64,000 nucleotides of DNA from Formicarius rufipectus (Eukaryota; Chordata; Aves; Passeriformes; Formicariidae), in the NCBI GenBank assembly GCA_013399695.1, contig VXAU01002343.1:267563-331562 (forward strand). The letters run 5' to 3'. Both the position numbers and the translations under genes were made by a program. Positions 50,829 to 62,278 of the stretch are shown here, piece by piece. The notes below the pieces were generated by a model. It was given only the letters and a program-made list of their open reading frames with translations. It was not told where the DNA came from and did not search any database. The first letter of the stretch is position 1. Every line of letters starts with the position of its first letter.

Positions 50829-53454
50829 TATCACTCTGAGCTTTTCTTCCTGAATCTAGTTAGAGTAGCAACGGTGCATTTGCATGAGTGGGAGTGCTGA
50901 AGGCACATTCGTGGAGTGCAGTGGAGCCTAACACAGGCAAGCCCCAGTAATTCACTAAAAACCAGGGCATCAGTCCTAAAGCAAGTCTGTTTAGGCCAGT
51001 TTGGGGATGTTAGCCATGCATATGACTGCTCAGGGCTAGCACATCGTGAGGCCACCAACTCATTTCATACAAGTGTTGGAATTCAGGTGATGGGAGTGAT
51101 TCTGAGTCACCTTCTTACTAAATCTGAATTAAAAAACTGCAAAAGGTGAGTTTTGCAATTAAAATATATACTATAGCATGTTTTACATATCCATCATTTG
51201 CAGAACTGGAGAGAGGCTCAACCACTTATAGAAGGGTCAGCTGTAAAGTCCAGTTATAAGTGTGTTTGAGCAGAATTAGGAACAAACTGAAAAATCCATC
51301 AAAAAACTAAATTCTTTAATAGTGTAACATGTATTTTCCAGCCTGGAAATGTGGCCTGAAGTACTGTAGATCAGAAATATGTGAATGCAATTGCATATTA
51401 CAGAATAGACTATGCAGTGTCATAAACTGAAGGCTTACTGCTCTTATCTCTGCAGACATCATGCAGTTACCTTAACAGTTCTGAAACATTGCCAAAAGTT
51501 ACCTCTAATACAATCTGTCCATTGAATCAAGTTAGATTTTAAGACAAGATCAGGTGCAAATTAAATATTTTGTCTTGAGGACCACAATTTACACCACAAG
51601 CTCCCACGCCATGTATCCTAGAGTAATAGCGAGCTGTCTATAGGGACTTTAATTTAAATTTTTTAAATTTATTTTTTGTTAAAGGCTCTAAAACCAGCAA
51701 CTGCATAAGGCAGGAGCACTATGTATCATTAGAAAAAAGTAGACATTTTTCATTAGCAGAAGAAACATACAAGGAATGTAATAATATTAATTTGACTAGA
51801 TGTTCCATGGAAAATTTCTGTCCGAATCTGCATGGCCATTAGTTGCAGATTCAGATACACCTGCACATTTTTAAATATTTGCATGCATCAAACCCACAGT
51901 CAATGAACAAAAACAACAACGAAAAAGGACTTCATTCTGAGAAACAGGACGGTGTTTATACTGTAAGGACTTATATTCCTTTCCTTACCACAGATTCAGA
52001 TGTGTCAAACTTGATGTAATATGCATGGATCTCACCTAGTTGTTTCCATCTCACACTTCCTTGCAGCATGATCCTTGGTCCCTCTATTCTTTTCACAGCA
52101 GGTCAGCCTCTCTCTCTCCTAAGACTCAACAGAGTAGAGAAAGTGAATCAAAGGACCACAGATCCATCAGCCAGATGACTCTGGTGCACAAGGATTCAGG
52201 ACAGCAGGGGATCTGTGATGTTATACTGCATCCAGCTGTATATGTTTTCCACTGGAGTGGGTGCTCAAAAAAGCTCTGATGGACCTGCATCTGACACTAC
52301 ATGTGCGGTGAATATGAGACCACATCTTCAATGTCACGGCTCTCAAATTTGTGACTTCCACACTAGACACAATGGAAATTTTTTGTCATTACAGAATCCA
52401 GTACATGGGAGAAACATTAAGAAGCTGACCAATTTATAGACTCTGTGTTTTCCTGCCTAGGCAGTTCTCTCACTTTAAAAACAGAACAAAACCAAAACAA
52501 AACAAAAGGCTTCTGAGCAACTTTCATTTATTGGCATTCTCTACTTATGCATATAGCTTTTAATGAAAGGTAATAACCTCTGGAGTCTCTACAGTGCTTG
52601 TTTCCTATTATTAAAATAAAAATGAAGGGCTGCATTATAATAGAAATAAACAAGAACTGAGATTAGTTCAAAGGATGCTTTCTCATGTAGAAATGTCATT
52701 TCATTGTATAGATACACTTAGTAGGATTTTAAAATATAGTAATGGCATTTTACTTTTTAAAACATTCTTTCTCAGTATTGCAACAACATAGCAATTATGA
52801 CAAAGCAACATAGTATCATATTACTGATAATAAAATTTTATTCATTACTTTTAATGTCACATGTAGGAGGAATAATGAACTGCATGATCTACATAAAAAA
52901 GATTTTAAAAATGCAAATCTAGGCAATCCCAAGTTGCTACTAATGGCAGCTCTAATTTTATCCACTTACATAAATATATTACCATAACAAGATATCAGTG
53001 ATACAAGACAAGATGACACTGTGGCATTGTGCTAACGCAGACCAGCACACTCATGCTGATATACACTTGCTTAAAGCTGACACTTGGCAGAGAGATGAAA
53101 ATCTTCTCTCCACTACACTGCTTCAAAATAGTCCTCTTTCCTGTCTGCCACTACAACCCTACCAACTTACATGACATGGGAAAATGAAACACACTGCTGA
53201 GATACCCGCTCAGAACAGATACCTAACCTCAACAGAAAAGTGCCAGAAAAACAGGAATGCACTTAAAGAGCAAGAGAGAAACTTAATGTCCCAACATCGT
53301 GAAGTATAAAAGACACAGGGAGCTCAAAGAGCTAGAACATGTAATTTAGAAGGCCACTCCATGTTTCCTCAGACAGCAGCATGGTAGAAAAAATGCTTTT
53401 GACTCCCTGTGTCAGTGATAGCAACAGGAAGGGTATGTATTTCACCTGCCTGCA
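50829..53454. other. Unique sequence
   Basis: Two open frames at 52040-52439 overlap without recognisable motifs. A small AACAAAACC patch lies near 52484-52507. No transposon recognised. Confidence 0.5.
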
Positions 53455-53690
53455 TGACAGAAAAGGTTTAGATTGACTACAAGGAAAAATTTCTTCCCCA
53501 GAAGGCAAGCACTGGAACAGAATGCCCAGGGAAGTGGCTGAATTAGTTCCTTGAGGGTATTTAAAAGGCCCATAAATGTGGTCCTGAGGGACATGTTTAA
53601 TAGTGGACTTGGCTGTGTTGGGTAAATGGCTGGACCAAATGATCTTAAGGGTCTTTCCCAGCGTCAGTGATTCTATGATTGTGTGGTGTC
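53455..53690 (+). mobile_element. CR1 LINE, 3' end
   Basis: Order: aggtttagattgactacaag, aaaatttcttccccagaagg, caagcactggaacagaatgc, ccagggaagtggctgaatta, then gatgtgg-type region ataaatgtggtcctgaggga, agtggacttggctgtgttgg, and the tail gatcttaagggtctttccca ending in gtgattctatgattgtg. A typical truncated copy with a terminal ATTCTATG motif. Confidence 0.93.
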
Positions 53691-56649
53691 TGTAGGCAGC
53701 AGCTTTTCACAGCATGACTCAACGAAACCTGTTATCACTTTCAAGTCCTTTGGAAAGGAAGAAAGATAAGTTTGTGTGATGTAGCATCTGATCTTGAGTT
53801 TTTGAATCAGTTTAAAAAAAAAAAAAAGTACTGTGAAAGTCAGGCAGTACTTCCATGAGGCTTGAACATGTTACTCATCTCATACAAAGCCATGTAAACA
53901 GTGGTAGAACATGTTAGTGCATGGGTAATTTCACTCATTGTGCAGGCATCTTCAAAATAATAATAACAACAATAATAACAATAATAAGTTAGTTTGGTAA
54001 TTAAATATCATGTACTTTCTGTTTATGAAAAAGGGTAAGCATCTTAATTTGGAAAACATTGCCTCAGTACCCATGTCTGTTAAAACCTATGTAACAACCT
54101 CAAACTGTTGTTCACACCATGTGGGGGTCTCCATTTTTATTTAATTATAGGCAAAACAAGTTACCTTGTGAGTCTCTGAAGTATCAAGCTGAAAGTGAAA
54201 TTTGACTTAAATCCCCTGATAGGACATCTAGTGATAGTTATGACAACAGTGTTAAAAGTTGTAGTAAGACCTCATCAATAAAATTTTCACAAAGACAAAA
54301 TAACTAAGGAACAGGGTGGTGGTTCAACACCTCCTAAGCAACAACTGAAACACTAGATATTAAAATTAAATCATTATCCAAATATACTGAAATTAAATGT
54401 TATTCAAATAAAACTGATTACATATATTAAAAACAAAAAATGAAAATGTCGACTCTTGGGATAAGAATGTCACTAAATGTATAAAAGGAAAGTTTCGTTA
54501 ACTCTGCTAACCGTGAACAATGTTTGTACAGTACTAGTGACATTTTAACACTAACTTAAAAGAGAGAAATTTTAAAAGATTGTATTTCAGATCTTAAGAT
54601 TCAGGTAATTTTCTAACTACTTTCTCTGCTAAAGTGTTCAGTGAATTGTCTCTATTCTTTTTAATAAAAAAGAGGCTCCTTTAATAATAGAAAAAATATT
54701 ATTACTTTGAGGTTAAACTTGTTACATGTAAGAGGAAGATCAGAGCAAGACTGTCTCAGATATTGCTTGCTATTTCACCTCTCTCTGTTCTATACACTCC
54801 AGTCCAATTCTAATGTCCTTTTCAGATGACTTAGGGATCACAAATACACTGTTTGATGCTTTTCTTCAAGTATCTGTTATCTGCAACACTCTGGGAACTC
54901 TCAAAATGCCTCTGAAACACCATGCTAAGCATTTGTTTACGAAGATCCTTTCTTCTCAAGAACTGAGACATGACTTTCTATTTGAGGAAGTGCACTGTGC
55001 TGTGAATGGGTCTCTGGGAAATCAGAAGTCATGATCTGAAGCAGTATGATTTCAGCTTCTGCTGTCTTTATTCACGCTGTGCAAATTCCTCTCTTATGCT
55101 TGTATGTTTCTTTCAACAGAGCTTAAGGAACCTTGAGTACCTGAAGCAGCCACAAACACTACTGATGTTTGTTGCCTAATGGCATTGAAAAGCACGGGGC
55201 TTTGGCACTGGCAACCATGGTTCCATCTGACAAATAATGTAAAATATACCTGGTGCACTAAAAGCAAAAAACTTCCAATAGCAGAAAAGCTAGCAAATAC
55301 AAAATAAATAATATTTTTCTCTGACACAGAAAAGGCTCTGCAGTTTCTTTTCTTCTCATTTGCTCTATATTTTATATTTTTGCACTTTTCCTTCCTTCTT
55401 TGCATTAAAGAAATATTAACAACTCTTCTGAAGCACAAAGGAAGAAAACAAACAAAATTCCCAAGACTCATGACAAAGCCTTGCTAAGTATCTTTTAACC
55501 TGCAAAATTTTATTTGTAGCTGATAGAGGGACCTCAGACTCTGAGCAGGATGAGGCAATTTATCTTCCCAGATATAAGCGTATTCTTCAAGCTTGTTGAT
55601 ATTAAGACAAGCGCTAGCAGTTTAAAATAATTTTACATGTCTCTGATTTTGTTTTATTCTTACTACAAAATTAAAGAAATTGCCAGCATATCCTTACACT
55701 ATTACTTACAAAGAGATTCAAGCTCAGTTTTCAAGATGATAAGCAATTGAGAAGTGATAACCAATCTTTGGCATCCTTTGCCTCTCATTTTTGTTCTCCA
55801 ATAGAGAAAAGCTATTCTTTGTAATGAGTTTTTTCCCTCCTACCAGCCCTCAGTGGTATCCAGGGAAAACAGTAAATTAAAGGTTGTTCCAGTGAATTAC
55901 TGAGCACTTCCAACCTGGCTGAGGCAAAAGAGATTTATGCTATGAAAATGTGGCTCCTTGCAGCTTGTCTTTACTGTATATATTGTCTGACACAATAAGA
56001 TATGTCTCTCAAGCTTTCTCTCTCTGTTATATAGCCTATAAAGGTCAGAAAAGCTAAATCCAAATGTAATGGCATGGAGAAATGTCTCTATTGCTGAGTG
56101 ACTACTAGCTGACTATAATAGCATCAGTTTAATAACACAAAATAAAATTACTCAGCCCATATAGCCAGCCTACTATGTTTCAACATGAAGTGAAGAAATA
56201 AGCTTCAAATTAGATTCTGTTTACTCTATGGGATAAACTAGTTTCATTTTGGATTGAGGTAAAGCAGTCAGCCTTTGTTTATCTCCTGCCTCTTAACTCT
56301 AGAAGGAAAATGTTTGGGTCCAGTATAATTCCAGTAAAAACCCCTTCTCTGTCAAACTAAGTATTTAGTCCTGACATGAACTGTATCTTTGTGTGATATC
56401 ACATGGCATAAGCCTAGTAACTAAAATTTGAGATTATTCAGACCTCCGTATATAGTAATTATGCACTCCTCTGAAATCCATTCTGAGAAGGACTTTTGTC
56501 TTTCTAAGTCCAAGGGTCTATTTTTAATTTTTTTTCAATAGAATGAATTTAGAATAATGTTGCTGAAGCCAGAAGAGACAACACAAGTTGATAAGTTTCA
56601 GGAGAGGGTCTTTGCACTGTCTATCCCCAAGCTGTGTGTCCTACAGTGA
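53691..56649. other. Unique AT-rich sequence
   Basis: A-run near 53814-53828 and an AAT/AAC tract at about 53957-53988. The 125-codon minus-strand frame at 55094-55471 has a hydrophobic middle but nothing identifiable. Confidence 0.5.
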
Positions 56650-57640
56650 CCCATAGAATCATAAAGTCCTAGAATGGCCTGGTTTGACAGGGACTGAAAG
56701 ACGTAGTTTTGACACCCTTACTGTGGACAGGTACACCTTTCACTAGATATTGTTGCTCAGAGCTCCACCCAGGCTGGACTTGAGCACTTCCAGCGATGAG
56801 GCAGCCACAGCTTCTCTGGGCAACCACTTCCAGCTCCCCACAACCCTCACACACAGTATTCTTTTTCTAATAGCCAATCTAAACCTACTCATTTTCAGTT
56901 TAACCTATTCCTCCTTGTCCTGTCACTACATGTGTTTGAAGACTGTCCCTCTCCATTTTTCTGTGGACTCTCTTCAGGTACTGGAAGGGCACAACTAGGT
57001 CACCTCAAAGCTTTCTCTTCTTCTCTTCTCTTCTCTTCTCTTCTCTTCTCTTCTCTTCTCTTCTCTTCTCTTCTCTTCTCTTCTCTTCTCTTCTCTTCTC
57101 TTCTCTTCTCTTCTCTTCTCTTCTCTTCTCTTCTCTTCTCTTCTCTTCTCCAGTCTGAACAATTCCGATTCTCTCAACCTTTTCTCATAAGAGAGGAGCT
57201 CCATCACTCTAATCAACTTGGTGGCCTCCTCTAGGCCCCAGAGCTGGAGGCAGCACTGCAGGTGGGTCTCACCAGAGCAGAGCAGAGGGGCAGAATCCTC
57301 TCCCTCCCCTGCTGCCCACCCTGCTGTGGATGCAGCCCAGGACACACTTGGCTGTGTGGGCTGTGAGTGCCCATGGATGGCTCATGTCCAGCCTCTCACC
57401 CACCAGCTCTCCCAGGTCCTTCCCAGAAGGGCAGCTCCTAATCTGTTCATCCCCCAATCTGTGCTGATATTGGGGATTGCCCTGACCCAAGTGAAGCTTC
57501 AGCACTCAGTCTTGTCCAACCTCGTGAGATTGCCATGGGCCCATTTCCTGAGCTTGTGAAGGTCCCTCGGGATGGCATCCCATCATTCAGGTTTGCCAAC
57601 AGCACCACTCAGCCTCGAGTTATCTGCAAATTTACATACT
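56650..57640 (-). mobile_element. CR1 LINE, about 1 kb, inverted, with embedded pentamer array
   Basis: It starts with the antisense CR1 tail catagaatcataaagtccta and proceeds through cacccaggctggacttgagc, gcttctctgggcaaccactt and tcctccttgtcctgtcacta. The (TTCTC)n array interrupts it at the site where CR1 reads tctcttctccag, and it resumes with cagtctgaacaattccgatt. The ORF2 homology continues antisense: cagcactgcaggtgggtctc, gatattggggattgccctga, ggtccctcgggatggcatcc, and ends near cgagttatctgcaaatttac. All plus-strand frames over it are antisense or repeat-driven. Confidence 0.93.
57021..57150. repeat. Perfect (TTCTC)n array, 26 units
   Basis: 130 bases of uninterrupted TTCTC, preceded by a few imperfect units. 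Homopyrimidine on this strand. Because 5 and 3 are coprime, it keeps frames open and gives spurious Ser/Leu/Phe and Arg/Glu/Lys repeats of about 100 residues. Confidence 0.98.
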
Positions 57641-59104
57641 CAGTGAAATTGTGGGTCAATATGTTAGAATGGCAACATGCACTTTATTCACATGTGAATG
57701 ATGATAAAAAGTCCAAGCATATCAGAATTAAACCTCAGTTTTATCACAGGCTATGTCACAGAAACTGATTTCTTGTTTAAAGAGCCTAAAATCTGCTAGC
57801 TGAAACGTACTAGAAGACTCATAAATTGTGTGCTGAAGTTGTTGGAGATGTCTTAGCTAATCTCAGATGTACTAATTAAAGCAGAAGAAGCGTATAAGAT
57901 ACTTCAAAAGGACTTGGTATCTTGGGCACAGCTGAGTATCTCAGGGTTGAACTTGATCGTGTCTGTAGACAATCTATCTCATTCACAAGAAGTCATTCTT
58001 CATGTAATCAAAAATCAGAAGTTCAGCTGTGTTGACAGTGGAGGGAGGAAAATCTTTTTATCAAATTTTACAAAGTTTTTACAGAATTTACTAAAATTTT
58101 CTACTCCTTCTCCTAGAATCACTTTTCAATATCACTGGGAAAATACGGTGTGGGGTATTAAACTCACAAGGATGTTTTAGTAGGACACAAAAGACCTTTT
58201 CTTCTTTTGTTGCTTGCTACTGTTCAAAGTCTACATGAATGTCTGATTTAATGGTACTGTAAAGGTTGAATAGTTACATGCTTCACAAAAAACACATTAA
58301 ACTGCAGTTCCGGGAGAGAAATAGCCTAAAACAAACAATTCCTTTTAGAATAAATCTTTAACCTCTAGAGTGAAAGAAATATAAAATGGAGACAAAGATA
58401 GATTTTGTGCCCTAAAAATATATGCACCATGTTAAATACCTAGAGTATGAATTGAATCACAAAGGCAACCCAAATTATAACACCTACTTTGCTTTTGCTG
58501 AATGTTGTTAGCTACGATGTATTCAGGCTCCCAAGGAAGAAATAACAGTAACACACGGTGATGAGAATAATTGGAAATAGAAAGCTCATCAGACTCAAGT
58601 GAAATAATATTACAGAATTTTGATGTTGCCTCATAATCTGAGTAGTAATGTTCTCTTGTTTTTTGTAGAGGAGTTTTTGGGATTTTGTTTGCTTAGACTT
58701 TGTTCTGGTTTGGTTTTATGGACAAGGAAATGTTGGCATTTCTTCTTTTATTTGTAAAGATTATCGGAAGTGGATTTTGTCATTATTTTTACATTGCACA
58801 GTGACCTAGCTAATTGACCAGCATAGCTGCTTGCAGAATGAGGGCATGTGATGGAAACCATTATCAAAACATCCTTAAAAAGGAGGGAAAAGCAAAACCC
58901 TGGGAAACTAGGTTTGTTTCTCAGGCTCAAACCCATGGAACTGTAGACATCTGACAAGAGTTATCATGCTCTTTATTGCATGTAATTGATACTTTTGAAA
59001 ATATGAAAGGGTTTCCAGAAACCAGTATCAGCTTTTCAGACTCCTGCCTACTGTTGAAGAACAGAAGTTTGAATTTGAGTGAGCAAATTGAGAAGCCACA
59101 AAAA
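57641..59104. other. Unique AT-rich sequence
   Basis: No gene or repeat recognised. Confidence 0.5.
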
Positions 59105-59109
59105 ACTAG

Positions 59110-59829
59110 TGTCCTGGTTATAGTAACCAGGATCAGTTTGTTACTGTGTGGGTCTGTATTCTAAACCCTCTATGTCATTTTTCTCGTGAACTGTTCACAA
59201 TGGACCATGTGTAGCAGCTGCCCAGGGCACACCTGACCCCTCAGGCTACGAGCTGGGTGTTTAGGAATTTCTGTGAGATAATGAAGTTTTCCTGTCTTCA
59301 CACTCAGGTGTGATAACTCCCCTCTGGGGAGCCATTAGCACCTTCACACTCACCTGAGGGGTCAAGTCTGCTCATGGGCCATCAGGGATGTCAAAAATAT
59401 GCCATGATTCACCTCACAGAGTAAATCACCCATTGTGAAACTCTCCACCCTGGTGGAGGGCCTGGGCATTCCCATCTGAGCCCAAGCAGATATAGGCTTG
59501 GGGTTTTAGGACTGGTCTCTCTCATCAGATCAAGAGGAGGATCAGAGCTGGACTGAGACTGCCACCATCATTTTCACCAGCAGGTTTCTTCCTTTCTTTT
59601 TACTTTGAACTCAGGGGGGCCACGTGGTGCTCAGCACAGGGGTTGGTGAGCTCCATTCTGCTTGTGCCCTGCTGCGCTGGGCTGTACATCTGTTTTTGTG
59701 GGACAAAAGGATTTTCCTTTTGTATCAGTGTATTTTCTGATTTTTTTTTAATTAAATTATTATTCTGACTTGCAATCCCATTCTGAGTTGGATTCATTTC
59801 TCCTGCCAGTTTAACTCTAAACCAGCACA
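59110..59829 (+). mobile_element. Complete solo LTR of an ERVL-like endogenous retrovirus, second family
   Basis: The 720-bp interval is flanked by exact 5-bp duplications ACTAG (59105-59109 and 59830-59834). The left end is TGTCCTGGTTATAG and the right end, read in reverse, is TGTGCTGGTTTAGAG, so the termini are near inverted copies. A TATA-like gatata motif near 59488 and an AATTAAA signal near 59750 support plus orientation. The U3 part is rich in hairpins (see findings). No retroviral genes adjoin it, so it is a solo LTR. Sequence outside the termini differs from the LTR at 47858, so it is another family. Confidence 0.9.
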
Positions 59830-61148
59830 ACTAGCAACAGTTATTATCCATACCTTATCTAATCACTTAGCTTGCAGTCTGATTTCATTTGTTTTGACTG
59901 ACGCTGGATGAGTTCCAGCGACTTCGTGTGTACTCACATCTGATTGACTCTGGCAACAGTGATACCACTGTCAGGAACAAAGTTTTCCTCTATAATTTAT
60001 AATTGTATAGTAACTTTGAGCAAATAAGTTTTGAGACTACTGCACAAATACCATAGTTTCTTTTTGCTTGTAGATATACATTTGTGTTTATTTCAGTAGA
60101 AAACAAGATTTGCAGAAGTCAAAACCAGGAAGGACACTGAATTGTACTTCTGATCTGGTCTTCCACATTTTACATGTGTATTTGCAGCATCTCTTCAAAA
60201 TTATCTCCATTTTATTCCTCAATAAAATTAAATCTGAAGTGTATTCCAGGATTAGGACAAGAGAAACAAAGTATGAGAAAAGGAGAAATCAAGATGCCAT
60301 TAATCTCCAGGGCCTCTGTAAAAGCAGAGACCTCATTAGGTGACACAGGCTGAGAGCTCGGAAGGAAAACCAAATCTACTTTGGTGTTGGAGGCAAAAGT
60401 TCTAGTCCCTATGAGTCAATAAGCTGCAAACCCCAGACCCTCCTACATTGTGTCAGGAACCTTCCTAGTTCAGTATCCTCTTTACACAGGCAATAATTTT
60501 CAATACTTCAAAATATGCAAATTGCCTAGTGATGTAGCACTGCAGCAGACACATTCTTGCCATTTGGAAAGTGCATCAAGAAGCCACAATACAAATGGGG
60601 CGATTAACAGAAATAGGTTCAAACTGTTTGCATTGTTCCAGTCTGGCTGCCTGACTGGAATGAGACTTTTCCCCTGCTCACTTGCAGGGACGTACTGGCT
60701 GTAAAACATATTTGTCTCTCAGATAGCCACAGAGCCCGAAAAGACCAAAGGCAGTCTTGGCATTTTCTACTAAATGAAAGTCTACCCTAGACACATTCTA
60801 GGGTACAAACATCACCTGTACCATAGTCAAAGTAGATTGCTGAACTGTACTATGATTGAAATTATCTAAAAAAATCAATCCAGTAACTGCCCTCCAGATT
60901 CCAGTTGTCATGCTGCTCCTTGCAGCAGAAAATATTGCTGTTTATCGCCCACAATAGAGATTTGCCCACTGGATTTTGTACCCAGCCCAAGGCCCAACCT
61001 CCATTTATATGCCTACACAATTATATCAATTTCTCAAAAACTTTTTTCCAAATCCTGAACAGTTGGAGGACTGACACCTTACTAATAACTTGCAATTTCC
61101 CAGCTGCATCCACGAAGGCAAGGGTGCTCAGATGACTCAGGCTGTAAG

Positions 61149-61191
61149 TGTATGTATATACATATGTATATACATATATATATATACACAC
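61149..61191. repeat. Palindromic TA/TG microsatellite
   Basis: Units of TATGTATATACATA are self-complementary and occur twice before a plain (TA)n and CACA end; the tract is prone to cruciform formation. Confidence 0.85.
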
Positions 61192-62240
61192 GAACTTCTT
61201 TTAAGAGGAAGTCACTGCTACAGAACTTTCCATTATATCAATGCAACAGAAATACAGATACACCTACATTTTTTTAATTTTTATTTTTTTTTTACATAAT
61301 ACAAAGTTCTGCATAGTAACTCCCTCCTGAAGTTAGTTTTTTTTCCTGTCTTATATTTATCGTATTTTATCTTTTTCAAAGCAAGGCATATCTTCTGTCT
61401 TCCAACATTTTCTTACCAAGGGTTGAGGTTTCTAGACTCCAATTAATACCCGATATTTTTTATTAAGAAATTGTGATGTACAGGGGAAGTTACTCAGGTC
61501 TACTACCACCTTGAGAGAATTCCTATATTGGATATGTTTGTGTGTGAAGATGCTAGTAATGTTTGCTTTAGAAATTTATGAAAAATTAAAATATAGAAAT
61601 TCTGGTAGTGCCTTTGAGGGGAAACTTAATATCAAAGCATGTGTGATGACATAAGGCACAAAGTGGAAAGGCTAGTGATTGTCATCGTCTAAGAAGATTA
61701 AAGAAACTTACTGCTTCACAGAAAGATGCTAATGCTTAGAGTGCTATAGCTCATACCAAATTGAATTTTTAAAGAAAAACATTGTTACCGTGGGTATGAA
61801 ATTGCTGTCAGTCATTCAGGACACTCAAAAAGTATACAGTTTTCTAAAATCATATCCCTGGAAGGGTATGGAGAAAGTAATCTAGTGATGTATTTTTCAC
61901 CTTTTGTTTCTCTAAGAAATGCAATGGCTTGCCACACATGGAAGTCGTTTTACAGCATAAATATATATTACATGTGTCCATGAATGCACTTTCCCTGAAT
62001 ATACATTTTTCACAAGTTATTTTCAACTGACAACCTTGAAAATTTCTCTGATTCTTGGAAATCTGCAAGGATTCTTAGTAACTTCATCAAAGGCAAGTGT
62101 ATTCCCTCATTCAGAAACATTTTATGGGGCCATTTTTTAGCCCTTGCCTTCAGAATTGCTCAGATTGAGATAGATTTTCCAAATCTTTCCACAAGGCAGT
62201 TTCCCCTAGATGAGGCTTCTATTCTCTTTCAAGCTCTAAG

Positions 62241-62278
62241 CAGTGAATATTGCTCTGTACAGTGATTATTGCTCTGTA
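62241..62278 (+). repeat. 19-bp tandem duplication
   Basis: cagtgaatattgctctgta at 62241-62259 is followed by a copy with one difference at 62260-62278. Confidence 0.9.

Noticed and set aside
56932..57345. Open frames of about 100 residues on both strands with 5-residue Ser/Leu/Phe and Arg/Glu/Lys repeats
   Set aside because: They are produced by the (TTCTC)n array, which has no stop codon in these frames, flanked by antisense or sense CR1 sequence.
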